64,000 nucleotides of DNA from Crenalkalicoccus roseus (GTDB lineage: Bacteria > Pseudomonadota > Alphaproteobacteria > Acetobacterales > Acetobacteraceae). Both the position numbers and the translations under genes were made by a program. Below, in pieces: positions 45,917 through 54,579 of the stretch (positions within the stretch are counted from its first letter, which is position 1; each line of letters starts with the position of its first letter). The notes beneath the pieces are model-generated. The model ran no database searches, was not told the origin of the DNA, and worked only from the letters and a program-made list of their open reading frames with translations. The DNA is taken from the NCBI RefSeq assembly GCF_004761865.1, contig NZ_SJDM01000002.1:62001-126000 (forward strand), in the 5' to 3' direction.

Positions 45917-47320
45917 ATGGCGACCACGCTCACCACCCTCGCCTACCTCGTCGCCTCGGTCCTGTTTATCCTCGCGCTGCGCGGCCTCTCCCACCCCGAG
46001 ACCAGCCGGCAGGGCAATGTCTACGGCATGATCGGCATGGGGATCGCCGTGGTGGCGACCCTGCTCAAGCCGGGCATGTCGGCAGGCGGCATCGCGCTGA
46101 TCCTGCTGGCGGTGGCGATCGGCGGCTCGATCGGCACCTACATCGCCACCCGCATCCAGATGACGGCGCTGCCCCAGCTGGTCGCCGCCTTCCACTCCCT
46201 GGTCGGCATGGCGGCGGTGTTCGTGGCGGCGGCCGCCTTCTACGCGCCGGAGAGCTTCGGCATCGGCGTGCGCGGCAACATCAAGGCGAGCTCGCTGGTG
46301 GAGATGTCCCTCGGGCTCGCCATCGGCGCCATCACCTTCTCCGGCTCGGTGATCGCCTTCGCCAAGCTCGACGGACGGATGTCCGGCGCGCCGATCCTCT
46401 TCGGCGGGCAGCACTGGCTGAACCTCGGGCTCGGCATCCTGCTGCTGGTGCTGATCATCGCCTTCGTCGGCACCGGCAACGGGGCGCTGTTCTGGATCAT
46501 CGCCATCCTCGCCTTCGCGCTCGGCTTCCTGCTCATCATCCCGATCGGCGGGGCGGACATGCCGGTGGTGGTGTCCATGCTGAACAGCTATTCGGGCTGG
46601 GCGGCGGCGGGCATCGGCTTCACCATCGGCAACCTGCTGCTGATCATCACCGGCGCCCTGGTCGGCGCGGCGGGCGCGATCCTGTCCTACATCATGTGCA
46701 AGGGCATGAACCGCAGCATCATCAACGTGCTGCTGGGCGGCTTCGGCACGGACAGCGGCGCCGCCGCGGCGGCGGGCGCGGGCGACCGCGGCCCGGTGAA
46801 GGCCGGCAGTCCGGAGGATGCCGCCTTCATCATGAAGAACGCCTCCAAGATCATCGTCGTGCCGGGCTACGGCATGGCGGTGGCGCAGGCCCAGCAGGTG
46901 CTGCGGGAGATGGCGGACCTCCTCAAGAAGGAGGGGGTGGAGGTCAAGTACGCCATCCATCCCGTGGCCGGGCGCATGCCGGGGCACATGAACGTGCTGC
47001 TCGCCGAGGCCAACGTGCCCTATGACGAGGTGTTCGAGCTGGAGGAGATCAACCCCGAATTCGCCGATGCCGACGTCGCCTACGTGATCGGCGCCAACGA
47101 CGTGACCAACCCCGCGGCCAAGACCGACCCGGCCTCGCCCATCTACGGCATGCCGATCCTGGACGTGGAGCGGGCGAAGACGGTGTTCTTCGTCAAGCGC
47201 GGCATGGCCTCGGGCTATGCCGGGGTGGAGAACGAGCTGTTCTTCCGCCCCAACACCATGATGCTCTTCGGCGACGCCAAGAAGGTGACGCAGGAGATCG
47301 TCCAGGCGCTGCAGAAGTAG
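45917..47320 (+). CDS. pntB: NAD(P) transhydrogenase subunit beta
   Basis: 467 residues: about nine TM helices followed by a C-terminal NADP-binding domain (dIII). Marks are MTALPQLVAAFHSLVGMAAV, VVSMLNSYSGWAAAGIGF, IIVPGYGMAVAQAQQVLREM, GRMPGHMNVLLAEANVPYD, and VIGANDVTNPAAKTDP. Standard length. Third gene of pntAA-pntAB-pntB, which needs no extra partner. Confidence 0.95.
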   Translation: MATTLTTLAYLVASVLFILALRGLSHPETSRQGNVYGMIGMGIAVVATLLKPGMSAGGIALILLAVAIGGSIGTYIATRIQMTALPQLVAAFHSLVGMAAVFVAAAAFYAPESFGIGVRGNIKASSLVEMSLGLAIGAITFSGSVIAFAKLDGRMSGAPILFGGQHWLNLGLGILLLVLIIAFVGTGNGALFWIIAILAFALGFLLIIPIGGADMPVVVSMLNSYSGWAAAGIGFTIGNLLLIITGALVGAAGAILSYIMCKGMNRSIINVLLGGFGTDSGAAAAAGAGDRGPVKAGSPEDAAFIMKNASKIIVVPGYGMAVAQAQQVLREMADLLKKEGVEVKYAIHPVAGRMPGHMNVLLAEANVPYDEVFELEEINPEFADADVAYVIGANDVTNPAAKTDPASPIYGMPILDVERAKTVFFVKRGMASGYAGVENELFFRPNTMMLFGDAKKVTQEIVQALQK

Positions 47321-47381
47321 TGCCGGGCGGACTGCCGATGCCGGCGAAGAGGGCCCCGCGGCGCCGCGGCGGGGGCGGGTG

Positions 47382-47963
47382 ATGCTGCGCGGCCTCTATG
47401 ACTGGACGATGCGCCTGGCCGCCCACCGGCGGGCACCCTGGGCGCTCGGCGGCGTCTCCTTCGTCGAGAGCTCCGTCTTCCCGGTGCCGCCCGACGTGCT
47501 GCTGATCCCCATGGTGCTGGCGGAGCGGGCGAAGGCCTGGTTCTACGCGGCGCTGTGCACCCTCACCTCGGTGCTCGGGGGGCTGGCGGGCTACCTGATC
47601 GGGCTGTTCCTGTTCGATACGGTGGGCAGGCCGATCCTGGAACTCTACGGCTACACCGCGCAGTTCGAGGAATTCGCCGGGCGCTACAACGAATGGGGCG
47701 CCTGGATCGTGCTGATGGCGGGAATCACGCCCTTCCCCTACAAGGTCATCACCATCGCCTCGGGCATGACGCGGCTTGACCTCGCCGTGTTCCTGCTGGC
47801 GAGTCTCGTCGCGCGCGGCGCCCGCTTCTTCCTGGTCGCCGCGCTGCTCTATGCCTTCGGCCCGCCGATCCGCGACTTCATCGAGCGGCGGCTCGGCCTC
47901 GTCACCGCGCTCGGCTTCGTCCTGCTGATCGGCGGCTTCCTCGCCGTCCGCCTGCTGCGGTAG
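47382..47963 (+). CDS. YqaA/DedA-like membrane protein
   Basis: 193-residue VTT/DedA-fold membrane protein of the YqaA type: FVESSVFPVPPDVLLIPMVLA, GGLAGYLIGLFLFDTVG, and GITPFPYKVITIASGM with the Pro/Phe pair of the re-entrant loop. DedA proteins act in lipid flipping and envelope homeostasis. Start is the ATG at 47382 or the GTG directly before it. It follows pntB by 61 nt, so it may be read through from that operon. Confidence 0.85.
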   Translation: MLRGLYDWTMRLAAHRRAPWALGGVSFVESSVFPVPPDVLLIPMVLAERAKAWFYAALCTLTSVLGGLAGYLIGLFLFDTVGRPILELYGYTAQFEEFAGRYNEWGAWIVLMAGITPFPYKVITIASGMTRLDLAVFLLASLVARGARFFLVAALLYAFGPPIRDFIERRLGLVTALGFVLLIGGFLAVRLLR

Positions 47964-47969
47964 GGGGCC

Positions 47970-48248
47970 TCAGCGCCGGCGGGACGCCGCCACGGGGGGC
48001 GGCGCCGGCGGGCCGATCACCGGCCGCCACGGGCGCTCGGCCAGCGGCGGGGGCATGTCGGCGGCCGCCTCGCGCCAGAGCAGGCGCAGGACGAGGCCGC
48101 AGCCGAGGGCGAGGGTCAGCCCGCCCAGGAACAGCACCTCGCCGGGGAGGGTGGCGACCAGCAGCGCGGCCGGCAGCGCAATGGCGCCCGGCAGCAGCCA
48201 GGAGGCAAGCCTGGCGCGCATCAGGGTGGCAAGATAGGTGTCGTTCAT
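47970..48248 (-). CDS. Small two-helix membrane protein, unknown
   Basis: 92 residues. Two hydrophobic stretches (SWLLPGAIALPAALLVATL and VLFLGGLTLALGCGLVLRLLW) then a Pro-rich tail that ends PPVAASRRR. Convergent with the YqaA-like gene, stops 6 nt apart. I recognise no family; the start ATG 48248 has an AACGAGG before it. Confidence 0.6.
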   Translation of the reverse strand: MNDTYLATLMRARLASWLLPGAIALPAALLVATLPGEVLFLGGLTLALGCGLVLRLLWREAAADMPPPLAERPWRPVIGPPAPPPVAASRRR

Positions 48249-48483
48249 CCCGGCCTCGTTTTCGTTCTGTTGGCGCCCGGCCCGGGCGCCCGGCCAGTAT
48301 ACGCGCGGGCATCCGGGCAGCCGCCGGCGATCCAGCGTTGGTGATCGCGGGGCTTGCCACCCGCCCCGCGCTTTCCGTTAGGCTGGGCGGACGCATGGCG
48401 CCCGGGCGAGCCCCGGGCTCCCCCGGACGCCGGCGGCGGGCGGCCGCGCGGCCGCCCTGCCAACGCAGACGGGAGGGCGTGCG

Positions 48484-50427
48484 ATGCCAGACTTCACCGG
48501 CAGAGAATCCGGCGGGGCCCAGCCCCGCGCCATTGCCCTGGTGGGGCCGCAGGGGAGCGGAAAGACCACCCTGCTCGACGCCCTGCTCGCCGCTGCGGGC
48601 TCGCCCGTGCGGCGCCGCGAGGCGGCCGGCATGACCACCGAGCTGCGCCTCGCCCATTGCGGCTTCATGGGCGACCCCTGGACCCTGATGGACTGCCCGG
48701 GCTCGATCGAGTTCGCGCACGAGGCCTGCTGCGCGCTGGCGGTGGCCGATCTCGCCGTGCTGGTCTGCGAGCCGGCGCCGGAACGCGTCGCCACCATCGG
48801 CCCGGCCCTGCGCGCGGTGGAGGAGGCGGGCATCCCCGCCATCATCTTCATCAACAAGATCGACATGCTCTCCGGACGGGTGCGCGACATGCTGGCGGCG
48901 CTGCAGGGGCAGAGCCGGCGCAAGCTGGTGCTGCGCCAGGTGCCGATCCGCGAGGGCGAGACCGTGACCGGCTATGTGGACGTGGTCAGCGAGCGCGCCT
49001 ACCGCTACCGCCGCGGCGAGCCCTCGGAACGCATTCCCCTGCCCGAGGCGGTGCGCGCGCGCGAGGCCGAGGCGCGCGCCGAGCTGCTGGAGGCGCTGGC
49101 CGACCACGACGACGCGCTGATGGAGAAGGTGCTCGAGGACCTGGTGCCGACGCCGGAGGAGATCTACCGCCCGCTGCACCAGGGCGAGGTGAGTGGCGCC
49201 GTGGTCAGCGTGCTGCTCGGCGCGGCGGACCGCAGCAACGGCATCCAGCGGCTGTGGAAGGCGCTGCGGCACGACACGCCCTCGCCGGCGGAGACGCGCG
49301 AGCGCCTCGGCATCCCCGCCGAGGGCGAGCCGCTGGCGCAGGTGTTCCGCACCGTCCATGCCGGCCATGCCGGCCGCCTCTCCTATGCCCGCATCTGGCG
49401 CGGCCCGGTGAAGGACGGCGCCACGCTCGGCGGCGTGCGCATCGGCGGCATCCACCGCTTCCCGAACGGCGAGGCGCAGAAGGTGCCGCAGGCCGAGACC
49501 GGAGAGGTGGTGGCGCTCGGCCGGCTGGAGGGCGTGCGCACCGGCGACACGCTGGGCGGCGACCGCCTGCCCTTCCCCGAGCCGCCGCCGCCGGTCTACG
49601 CGCTCGCCATCACGCTCGAGGACCGCAAGGACGAGGTGCGTCTCTCCTCGGCGCTGCAGCGGCTGGTGGAGGAGGACGCGTCGCTCAGCGTGCGCCAGGA
49701 CGCGGAGATGGGGCAGATGGTCATCGCCGGCCAGGGCGACATGCATCTGCGCGCGGCGCTGGAGCGCCTCGCCACGGCCTCGGGGGTCAAGGTGAAGTCG
49801 GTGCGGCCGCAGGTCGCCTACCGCGAGACCATCCGCCGCCCCGTCCTGCAGCATGCGCGGCTGAAGCGCCAGACCGGCGGGCACGGGCAGTTCGCCGATG
49901 TGAAGCTGGAGATCGAGCCGCGCGGGCGCGGTGAGGGCTTCAGCTTCACCGACCGCATCGTCGGCGGCGTGGTGCCGAAGCGCTTCATCCCCGCCGTCGG
50001 CGAGGCGGCGGAGGAGGCGACGAAGAAGGGGCCGCTCGGCCATCCGGTGGTGGACATCGCCGTCACCCTGGTGGACGGCACCTTCCACTCCGTGGACAGT
50101 TCCGACATGGCCTTCGCCACCGCCACCCGGATGGCGATGCAGGAGGGGCTGGCCAAGGCCGAGCCGGTGCTGCTCGAACCCATAGACCATGTGACGGTGA
50201 GCGTGCCGGCCGAGTTCACCGCCAACGCGCAGCGCCTGCTCACCGGGCGGCGCGGCCAGATCCTCGGCTATGCCGCAAAGCCCGGCTGGGAGGGCTGGGA
50301 CGAGGTGGAGGCGCTGGTGCCCGAGGCGGAGATGCACGACCTGATCATCGAGCTGCGCTCGCAGACGCTCGGCCTCGGCACCTATGTCCGCCGCTTCGAC
50401 CATCTGGCGGAGGCGCGGGGGCGGTAG
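48484..50427 (+). CDS. EF-G-like translational GTPase with altered switch II
   Basis: 647-residue EF-G paralogue, shorter than true EF-G (about 690-700). G1 is GPQGSGKTT, G4 NKID. The switch II motif is DCPGSIEF instead of DTPGHVDF, so the His that positions the hydrolytic water in translational GTPases is replaced by Ser. The switch I RGITI-type element is also missing (AAGMTTELRLAH). Domains II-V look complete (VVSVLLGAADRSNGIQRL, MGQMVIAGQGDMHL, GGHGQFADVKLEIEP). Its role is unknown; it may be a slow or non-canonical GTPase. No ribosomal genes nearby. Confidence 0.85.
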   Translation: MPDFTGRESGGAQPRAIALVGPQGSGKTTLLDALLAAAGSPVRRREAAGMTTELRLAHCGFMGDPWTLMDCPGSIEFAHEACCALAVADLAVLVCEPAPERVATIGPALRAVEEAGIPAIIFINKIDMLSGRVRDMLAALQGQSRRKLVLRQVPIREGETVTGYVDVVSERAYRYRRGEPSERIPLPEAVRAREAEARAELLEALADHDDALMEKVLEDLVPTPEEIYRPLHQGEVSGAVVSVLLGAADRSNGIQRLWKALRHDTPSPAETRERLGIPAEGEPLAQVFRTVHAGHAGRLSYARIWRGPVKDGATLGGVRIGGIHRFPNGEAQKVPQAETGEVVALGRLEGVRTGDTLGGDRLPFPEPPPPVYALAITLEDRKDEVRLSSALQRLVEEDASLSVRQDAEMGQMVIAGQGDMHLRAALERLATASGVKVKSVRPQVAYRETIRRPVLQHARLKRQTGGHGQFADVKLEIEPRGRGEGFSFTDRIVGGVVPKRFIPAVGEAAEEATKKGPLGHPVVDIAVTLVDGTFHSVDSSDMAFATATRMAMQEGLAKAEPVLLEPIDHVTVSVPAEFTANAQRLLTGRRGQILGYAAKPGWEGWDEVEALVPEAEMHDLIIELRSQTLGLGTYVRRFDHLAEARGR

Positions 50428-50510
50428 CCGGCACGGCGGCGCGCCCGGCGTGCTGCCGCCGCGCGCCGCGCGCGCTATCCGGTCGCCACGCAAGCGGCAG
50501 GAGGGAACGC

Positions 50511-51482
50511 ATGGCTGGGCGCATCGTGCTGATGGACAACGGCCTCTCGGACATGGCGGTGGCGCGCGAGCTGTGCCCCGCCGGCTTCGAGCTGGTGATC
50601 GCCCGCCCCGGCACGCCGGAGTTCGCCGCCGCGATCCCGGAGGCCGAATACCTGGTCGGCTTCGGCAGCCCGGCGATGGACGACGCCTTCTACCGCGCGG
50701 CGCGCCGGCTCCGGCTCTATCAGCTCCTCTCCGCCGGCTACGACAATTGCGACATCGAGGCGGCGCGCCGCGCCGGCGTGCCGATCTGCAACAATGGCGG
50801 GGCCAACGCCACCGCGGTCGCCGAGCACGCGATGATGCTGATGCTCGCCGTCTGCCGCCGCCTGGTCTGGCAGCACGAGAGCGTCGTCGCCGGGCGCTGG
50901 CGCGGCAACGCCCCCGGCCAGGCGGGGCTGTTCGAGCTGCGCGGCAGGACGCTCGGCATCGTCGGGCTCGGCACCATCGGGCGCAAGGTGGCGCGGCTGG
51001 CCAACGCCTTCGGCATGCAGGTGATCTACTTCGACATCCGCCGCCTGACCGAGGCGGAGGAGGACGCGCTGAACGTCCGCTTCCGCCTGCTGCGGGAAGT
51101 GCTGCGCGCCGCCGACATCCTCTCCCTCCATGTGCCGCTGACGCCGGCGACCAGGCACATGATCGGCGCGGCAGAGCTTGCCCTGATGAAGCCGGGCGCC
51201 TTCCTGGTGAACACCTGCCGCGGCCCGGTGGTGGACGAGGCGGCGCTGGTCGCGGCGCTGGAGGGCGGCGGCCTCGCCGGAGCCGGCCTCGACGTCTTCG
51301 ACCAGGAGCCGACGCCGCCGGACAACCCGCTGCTGCGCCTCAGGAACGTCGTGCTGACCCCGCACCTGGCGGGGCCGACGGCGGACAACCAGCACGCCCG
51401 CTTCCGCAACGCCTTCGACAATTGCCAGCGCGTGGCGCGCGGCGAGGCGCCGCTCTGGGTGATCCCCGAACTCGCGCGGTGA
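50511..51482 (+). CDS. D-2-hydroxyacid dehydrogenase (NAD-dependent)
   Basis: 323-residue dehydrogenase of the SerA/D-lactate family, reducing a 2-keto acid or oxidising a D-2-hydroxy acid. NAD site LGIVGLGTIGRKVARLANAFG, catalytic Arg in NTCRGPVVDEAALV, Glu in DVFDQEPTPPDNPLL and His in TPHLAGPTADN. Start ATG 50511 with GGAGG upstream. Real substrate unknown. Convergent with the LLM oxidoreductase gene. Confidence 0.92.
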   Translation: MAGRIVLMDNGLSDMAVARELCPAGFELVIARPGTPEFAAAIPEAEYLVGFGSPAMDDAFYRAARRLRLYQLLSAGYDNCDIEAARRAGVPICNNGGANATAVAEHAMMLMLAVCRRLVWQHESVVAGRWRGNAPGQAGLFELRGRTLGIVGLGTIGRKVARLANAFGMQVIYFDIRRLTEAEEDALNVRFRLLREVLRAADILSLHVPLTPATRHMIGAAELALMKPGAFLVNTCRGPVVDEAALVAALEGGGLAGAGLDVFDQEPTPPDNPLLRLRNVVLTPHLAGPTADNQHARFRNAFDNCQRVARGEAPLWVIPELAR

Positions 51483-51501
51483 GGGGGGCGCCGCCCCCTC
51501 T

Positions 51502-52698
51502 TCAGGAGCCGAGCTTGTCGGTGAACAGCCTGAGGCGCATGTGCTCCGGCACCTCCTGCCCGGCATCCACGAAGGCCTTGCGCAGCGCGTCCATGTTGGG
51601 GCCGAAGATGCCGGTGCGGTTGGCGCTGCACCATTCGCGCGACTGCGCCGGCATGGTCAGCGAGCCCTGGAAGCGCGGCATCACCCAGCGGGCGAACAGC
51701 TCGTAGCTGCGCAGCGTGTCCTCGCGGTTCGCCCATTCGTGGCTGCGGAACAGGATGCCGCCGCAGCCGCCCTCGGTGTATTCCAGCAGCCGCTCGATGC
51801 CTCTGGCGATGGTGTCGGGGCTGCCGACCAGGGTGGTGCCGGCCTTCAGCCCGTCGGTCAGCGGGTCCTCGCTGCGCATCGGCGGGCGGCCGAGCGTCTC
51901 GGAGAAGTAGCTCAGCGTCTCCAGCCGCTCGCCGGCGCGCACCTCGCGCATGGCGCGCTCGTCCTCCTCGGCGCAGTGCATGTTCACCACCAGCCGCCAG
52001 CCGGCGCGGTCCAGCGTCCTGCCGTGCTTCGCCGCCTCCGCCTCGCCGAGGCGCCAGTGCTCGGCGAGCTTGGCGTTGCCGCCCGGCAGGCCGGCGCCGA
52101 TCGAGAGCAGGCCGAGCCCGTACTTGCCCGCCGCCAGCACGCCGGCGGGCGTGGTCACGCTGGCAACCGCGATCGGGAAGTGCGGATGGGTGTAGGGGGC
52201 GAGGTGCAGCCGCGCCTCGCGCAGCTCGAACCAGTCGGTCTTGAGCGTCACCGGCTCCTCGCAGGCCAGCAGCCGCATGATGGCGCCGAGGCTCTCGTCC
52301 ATCCGCCGCCGCTGCGCCTCCGCCGGGATGCCCATCATGTAGGCGTCGGAGACCAGCGCGCCCGGGCCGCAGCCCAGCATCACCCGCCCCCGCGTCATGT
52401 GATCGAGCTGCACGAAGCGCTGCGCCACCAGCAGCGGGTGGTGGTAGGGCAGGGAGGTGACGCCGGAGCCGAGCATGATGTGCTTCGTCCGCTCCGCCGC
52501 CGCGGCGATGAAGATCTCGGGCGAGGCGATGATCTCCCACCCCGCCGAGTGGTGCTCGCCGATCCAGGCCTCGTCGTAGCCGAGGGTGTCGAGCCACTGG
52601 ACCAGCTCCAGGTCGCGGCCGAGGGCCAGCGTCGGGTTGTCGCCCACGCGGTGGAAGGGGGCGAGGAAGATGCCGAAGCGCAAGCCGCGATGGGCCAT
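51502..52698 (-). CDS. LLM class flavin-dependent oxidoreductase
   Basis: 398-residue bacterial luciferase-like monooxygenase/oxidoreductase. LRFGIFLAPFHRVGDNPT, GYDEAWIGEHHSAGWEIIASPEIFIAAAAERT and VTSLPYHHPLLVAQRFVQLDHMTRGRVMLGCGPGAL are typical. Such enzymes use FMNH2 and O2 to cleave or oxygenate a small substrate; a partner flavin reductase is not adjacent. Nearest named group is limonene/alkane-type LLM proteins, but the substrate cannot be fixed. Confidence 0.9.
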   Translation of the reverse strand: MAHRGLRFGIFLAPFHRVGDNPTLALGRDLELVQWLDTLGYDEAWIGEHHSAGWEIIASPEIFIAAAAERTKHIMLGSGVTSLPYHHPLLVAQRFVQLDHMTRGRVMLGCGPGALVSDAYMMGIPAEAQRRRMDESLGAIMRLLACEEPVTLKTDWFELREARLHLAPYTHPHFPIAVASVTTPAGVLAAGKYGLGLLSIGAGLPGGNAKLAEHWRLGEAEAAKHGRTLDRAGWRLVVNMHCAEEDERAMREVRAGERLETLSYFSETLGRPPMRSEDPLTDGLKAGTTLVGSPDTIARGIERLLEYTEGGCGGILFRSHEWANREDTLRSYELFARWVMPRFQGSLTMPAQSREWCSANRTGIFGPNMDALRKAFVDAGQEVPEHMRLRLFTDKLGS

Positions 52699-53006
52699 GG
52701 GACGCTGCCTTTCCGAACCGTCTTTCCCGCGGGCAGGCTAGCCCGTGATCGCGCCGGGCGGAACCGCCGGGGGCGCGGCCGGGGCGGCGGGCTTGGGGTG
52801 CGGCATCGGCTTCCTACCGAAGGTCCTCAGGGCCCGGCTCCGGCAGTGTCGGCCCGCTCCGCCCCGCGGCGCAAGCACGGCGCGTGGCGGGAGCGGATGC
52901 GAAACGGGCTTGCGAAAATCCGGCGGTTTCGCTTGAACGAGGCGGAGAACGGGCGCGCAGGCCGGCGGCCGGGCGCCGCAAGAACCGATTGTCCCCGGGA
53001 GGCTCC
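52699..53006. other. 308-bp divergent intergenic region
   Basis: Lies between the LLM oxidoreductase start and the second TRAP binding-protein gene. No gene recognised. It should contain both promoters. The stretch near 52905-52940 (GAAACGGGCTTGCGAAAATC..GGTTTCGCTTG) is the least GC-rich portion, but no clear -35/-10 pair stands out. Confidence 0.4.
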
Positions 53007-54059
53007 ATGCCGCATCGCCGTCACCTGTTCGCCCTCGGCGCGGCCGCGCTGGCCGCCCCCGCCGTCCTGCGCATCCCGCGGGCCCAGGCGCAGGAGGTGA
53101 CGCTGCGCCTGCACCACTTCCTGCCGGCGGTGAGCAACGTCCACCGCTTCTTCCTGCAGCCCTGGGCGCAGAAGGTGCAGCAGGAGAGCAACGGGCGCCT
53201 GCGCATCCAGATCTTCCCCGCCATGCAGCTCGGCGGCGCGCCGCCGCAGCTCTACGACCAGGCGCGGGACGGTGTCGCCGACATCATCTGGACGCTGCCG
53301 GGCAACACCCCCGGCCGCTTCCCGCGCATCGAGGTGTTCGAACTGCCCTTCGTCGCCCACAAGCGGGCGATCGTGAACTGCCGGGCGGTGCAGGAATTCG
53401 CCGAGAGGCACCTGCGCGAGGAGTTCCGCGAGGTCCACCCGATCTGCGTCTGGGCGCATGGCGAGGGGCTGATCCACGCCCGCCGCCCGGTCCGCACCAT
53501 GGAGGACCTGCAGGGGCTGAAGCTGCGCTTCCCCTCCCGCCTGAACGGCGAGGCGCTGCGCGCGCTGGGCGCCGCCCCGGTCGGCATGCCGATCCCGCAG
53601 GTGCCGGAGGCGCTGAGCCAGGGCGTGATCGACGGCGCCGTGGTGCCCTGGGAGGTGGTGCCGGCGCTGCGCCTGCAGGAGATGGTGCGCCACCACACCG
53701 AGATTCCGGGCAGCCCGACCCTCTACACCGCCACCTTCATCCTGGCGATGAACCGCGCCCGCTACGAGGGGCTGCCCGAGGATCTCCGGCGGGTGCTCGA
53801 CGCCAACAGCGGCCAGGCCGCCGCCACCATGGCCGCGGTGCCCTGGGACGAGCGCGGCCCGGTGGTGGAGGAGATGGTGCGCCGCCGCGGCAACGAGATC
53901 ATCCTCCTCTCCGAGGAGGAGAAGCAGCGCTGGATGCGCGCCACCGCCCCGGTGGTCGAGGCCTGGGTGGCGCAGTCCGCCGGCCGCGGCTTCGACGGCG
54001 CGGCGCTGCTTGCGGATGCGCGGGCGCTGATCGAGAAGCACGGCCAGGGCGTGAGCTGA
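53007..54059 (+). CDS. dctP: TRAP substrate-binding protein (DctP), second system
   Basis: 350-residue periplasmic solute receptor. Signal peptide HRRHLFALGAAALAAPAVL has two Arg (Tat-like), cut near AQA-QE. Mature part: LRLHHFLPAVSNVHRFFLQPWAQKV and MEDLQGLKLRFPSRLNGEAL with the conserved Arg for a carboxylate, then EALSQGVIDGAVVPWEVVPAL. It is of the DctP family rather than the FcbT1 type of the first system. ATG 53007 with GGGAGGC upstream. First gene of dctP-dctQ-dctM. Confidence 0.92.
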   Translation: MPHRRHLFALGAAALAAPAVLRIPRAQAQEVTLRLHHFLPAVSNVHRFFLQPWAQKVQQESNGRLRIQIFPAMQLGGAPPQLYDQARDGVADIIWTLPGNTPGRFPRIEVFELPFVAHKRAIVNCRAVQEFAERHLREEFREVHPICVWAHGEGLIHARRPVRTMEDLQGLKLRFPSRLNGEALRALGAAPVGMPIPQVPEALSQGVIDGAVVPWEVVPALRLQEMVRHHTEIPGSPTLYTATFILAMNRARYEGLPEDLRRVLDANSGQAAATMAAVPWDERGPVVEEMVRRRGNEIILLSEEEKQRWMRATAPVVEAWVAQSAGRGFDGAALLADARALIEKHGQGVS

Positions 54060-54084
54060 CGGGGCCGGACCCCGAGAGCCCCGC

Positions 54085-54579
54085 ATGGCCGACCAGCCGG
54101 CGCCGCCGCGCGGCCTGATCGCCCGGCTCGCCGCCGGCCTCGCCTTCGCCGGCGGACTCGTGCTGCTGGCCACCGCCCTGCTCACCAGCGTGAGCGTCCT
54201 CCTGCGCTGGCTGACCAGGCAGCCGGTGCGGGGCGATTTCGAGCTCGTCTCGCTCGGCGCCGGCGTCGCGGTGCTCGGCTTCCTCGCCTACGGCACGCTG
54301 ATGCGCACCAACATCCTGGTGGACACCTTCACGGGCTGGCTGCCCCGCCGCATGGCGCAGGCGGTGGACGCCTTCTGGTCGCTGGTCTGGGCCGCCGCCG
54401 CCGCGGTGCTGGCGGAGCGGCTCTGGATCGGCGCGCGGGAGACGCTGCGCAGCGGCACCACCACCATGGTGCTCGGCCTGCCGACCTGGTGGGCGGTCGG
54501 GATCGGCGCGCTCGGCTTCGCCGCCACCGCCCTCGCCGCGCTCTACTGGGCGCTGCGCCTGGCCCGAGGGCGGGGGTGA
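54085..54579 (+). CDS. dctQ: TRAP small permease (DctQ), second system
   Basis: 164-residue four-TM protein: GLIARLAAGLAFAGGLVLLATALLTSVSVLLRWL, then DFELVSLGAGVAVLGFLAYGTLMRTNILVDTF. Small accessory subunit of the TRAP transporter. Its TGA shares a base with the ATG of dctM. Confidence 0.9.
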   Translation: MADQPAPPRGLIARLAAGLAFAGGLVLLATALLTSVSVLLRWLTRQPVRGDFELVSLGAGVAVLGFLAYGTLMRTNILVDTFTGWLPRRMAQAVDAFWSLVWAAAAAVLAERLWIGARETLRSGTTTMVLGLPTWWAVGIGALGFAATALAALYWALRLARGRG

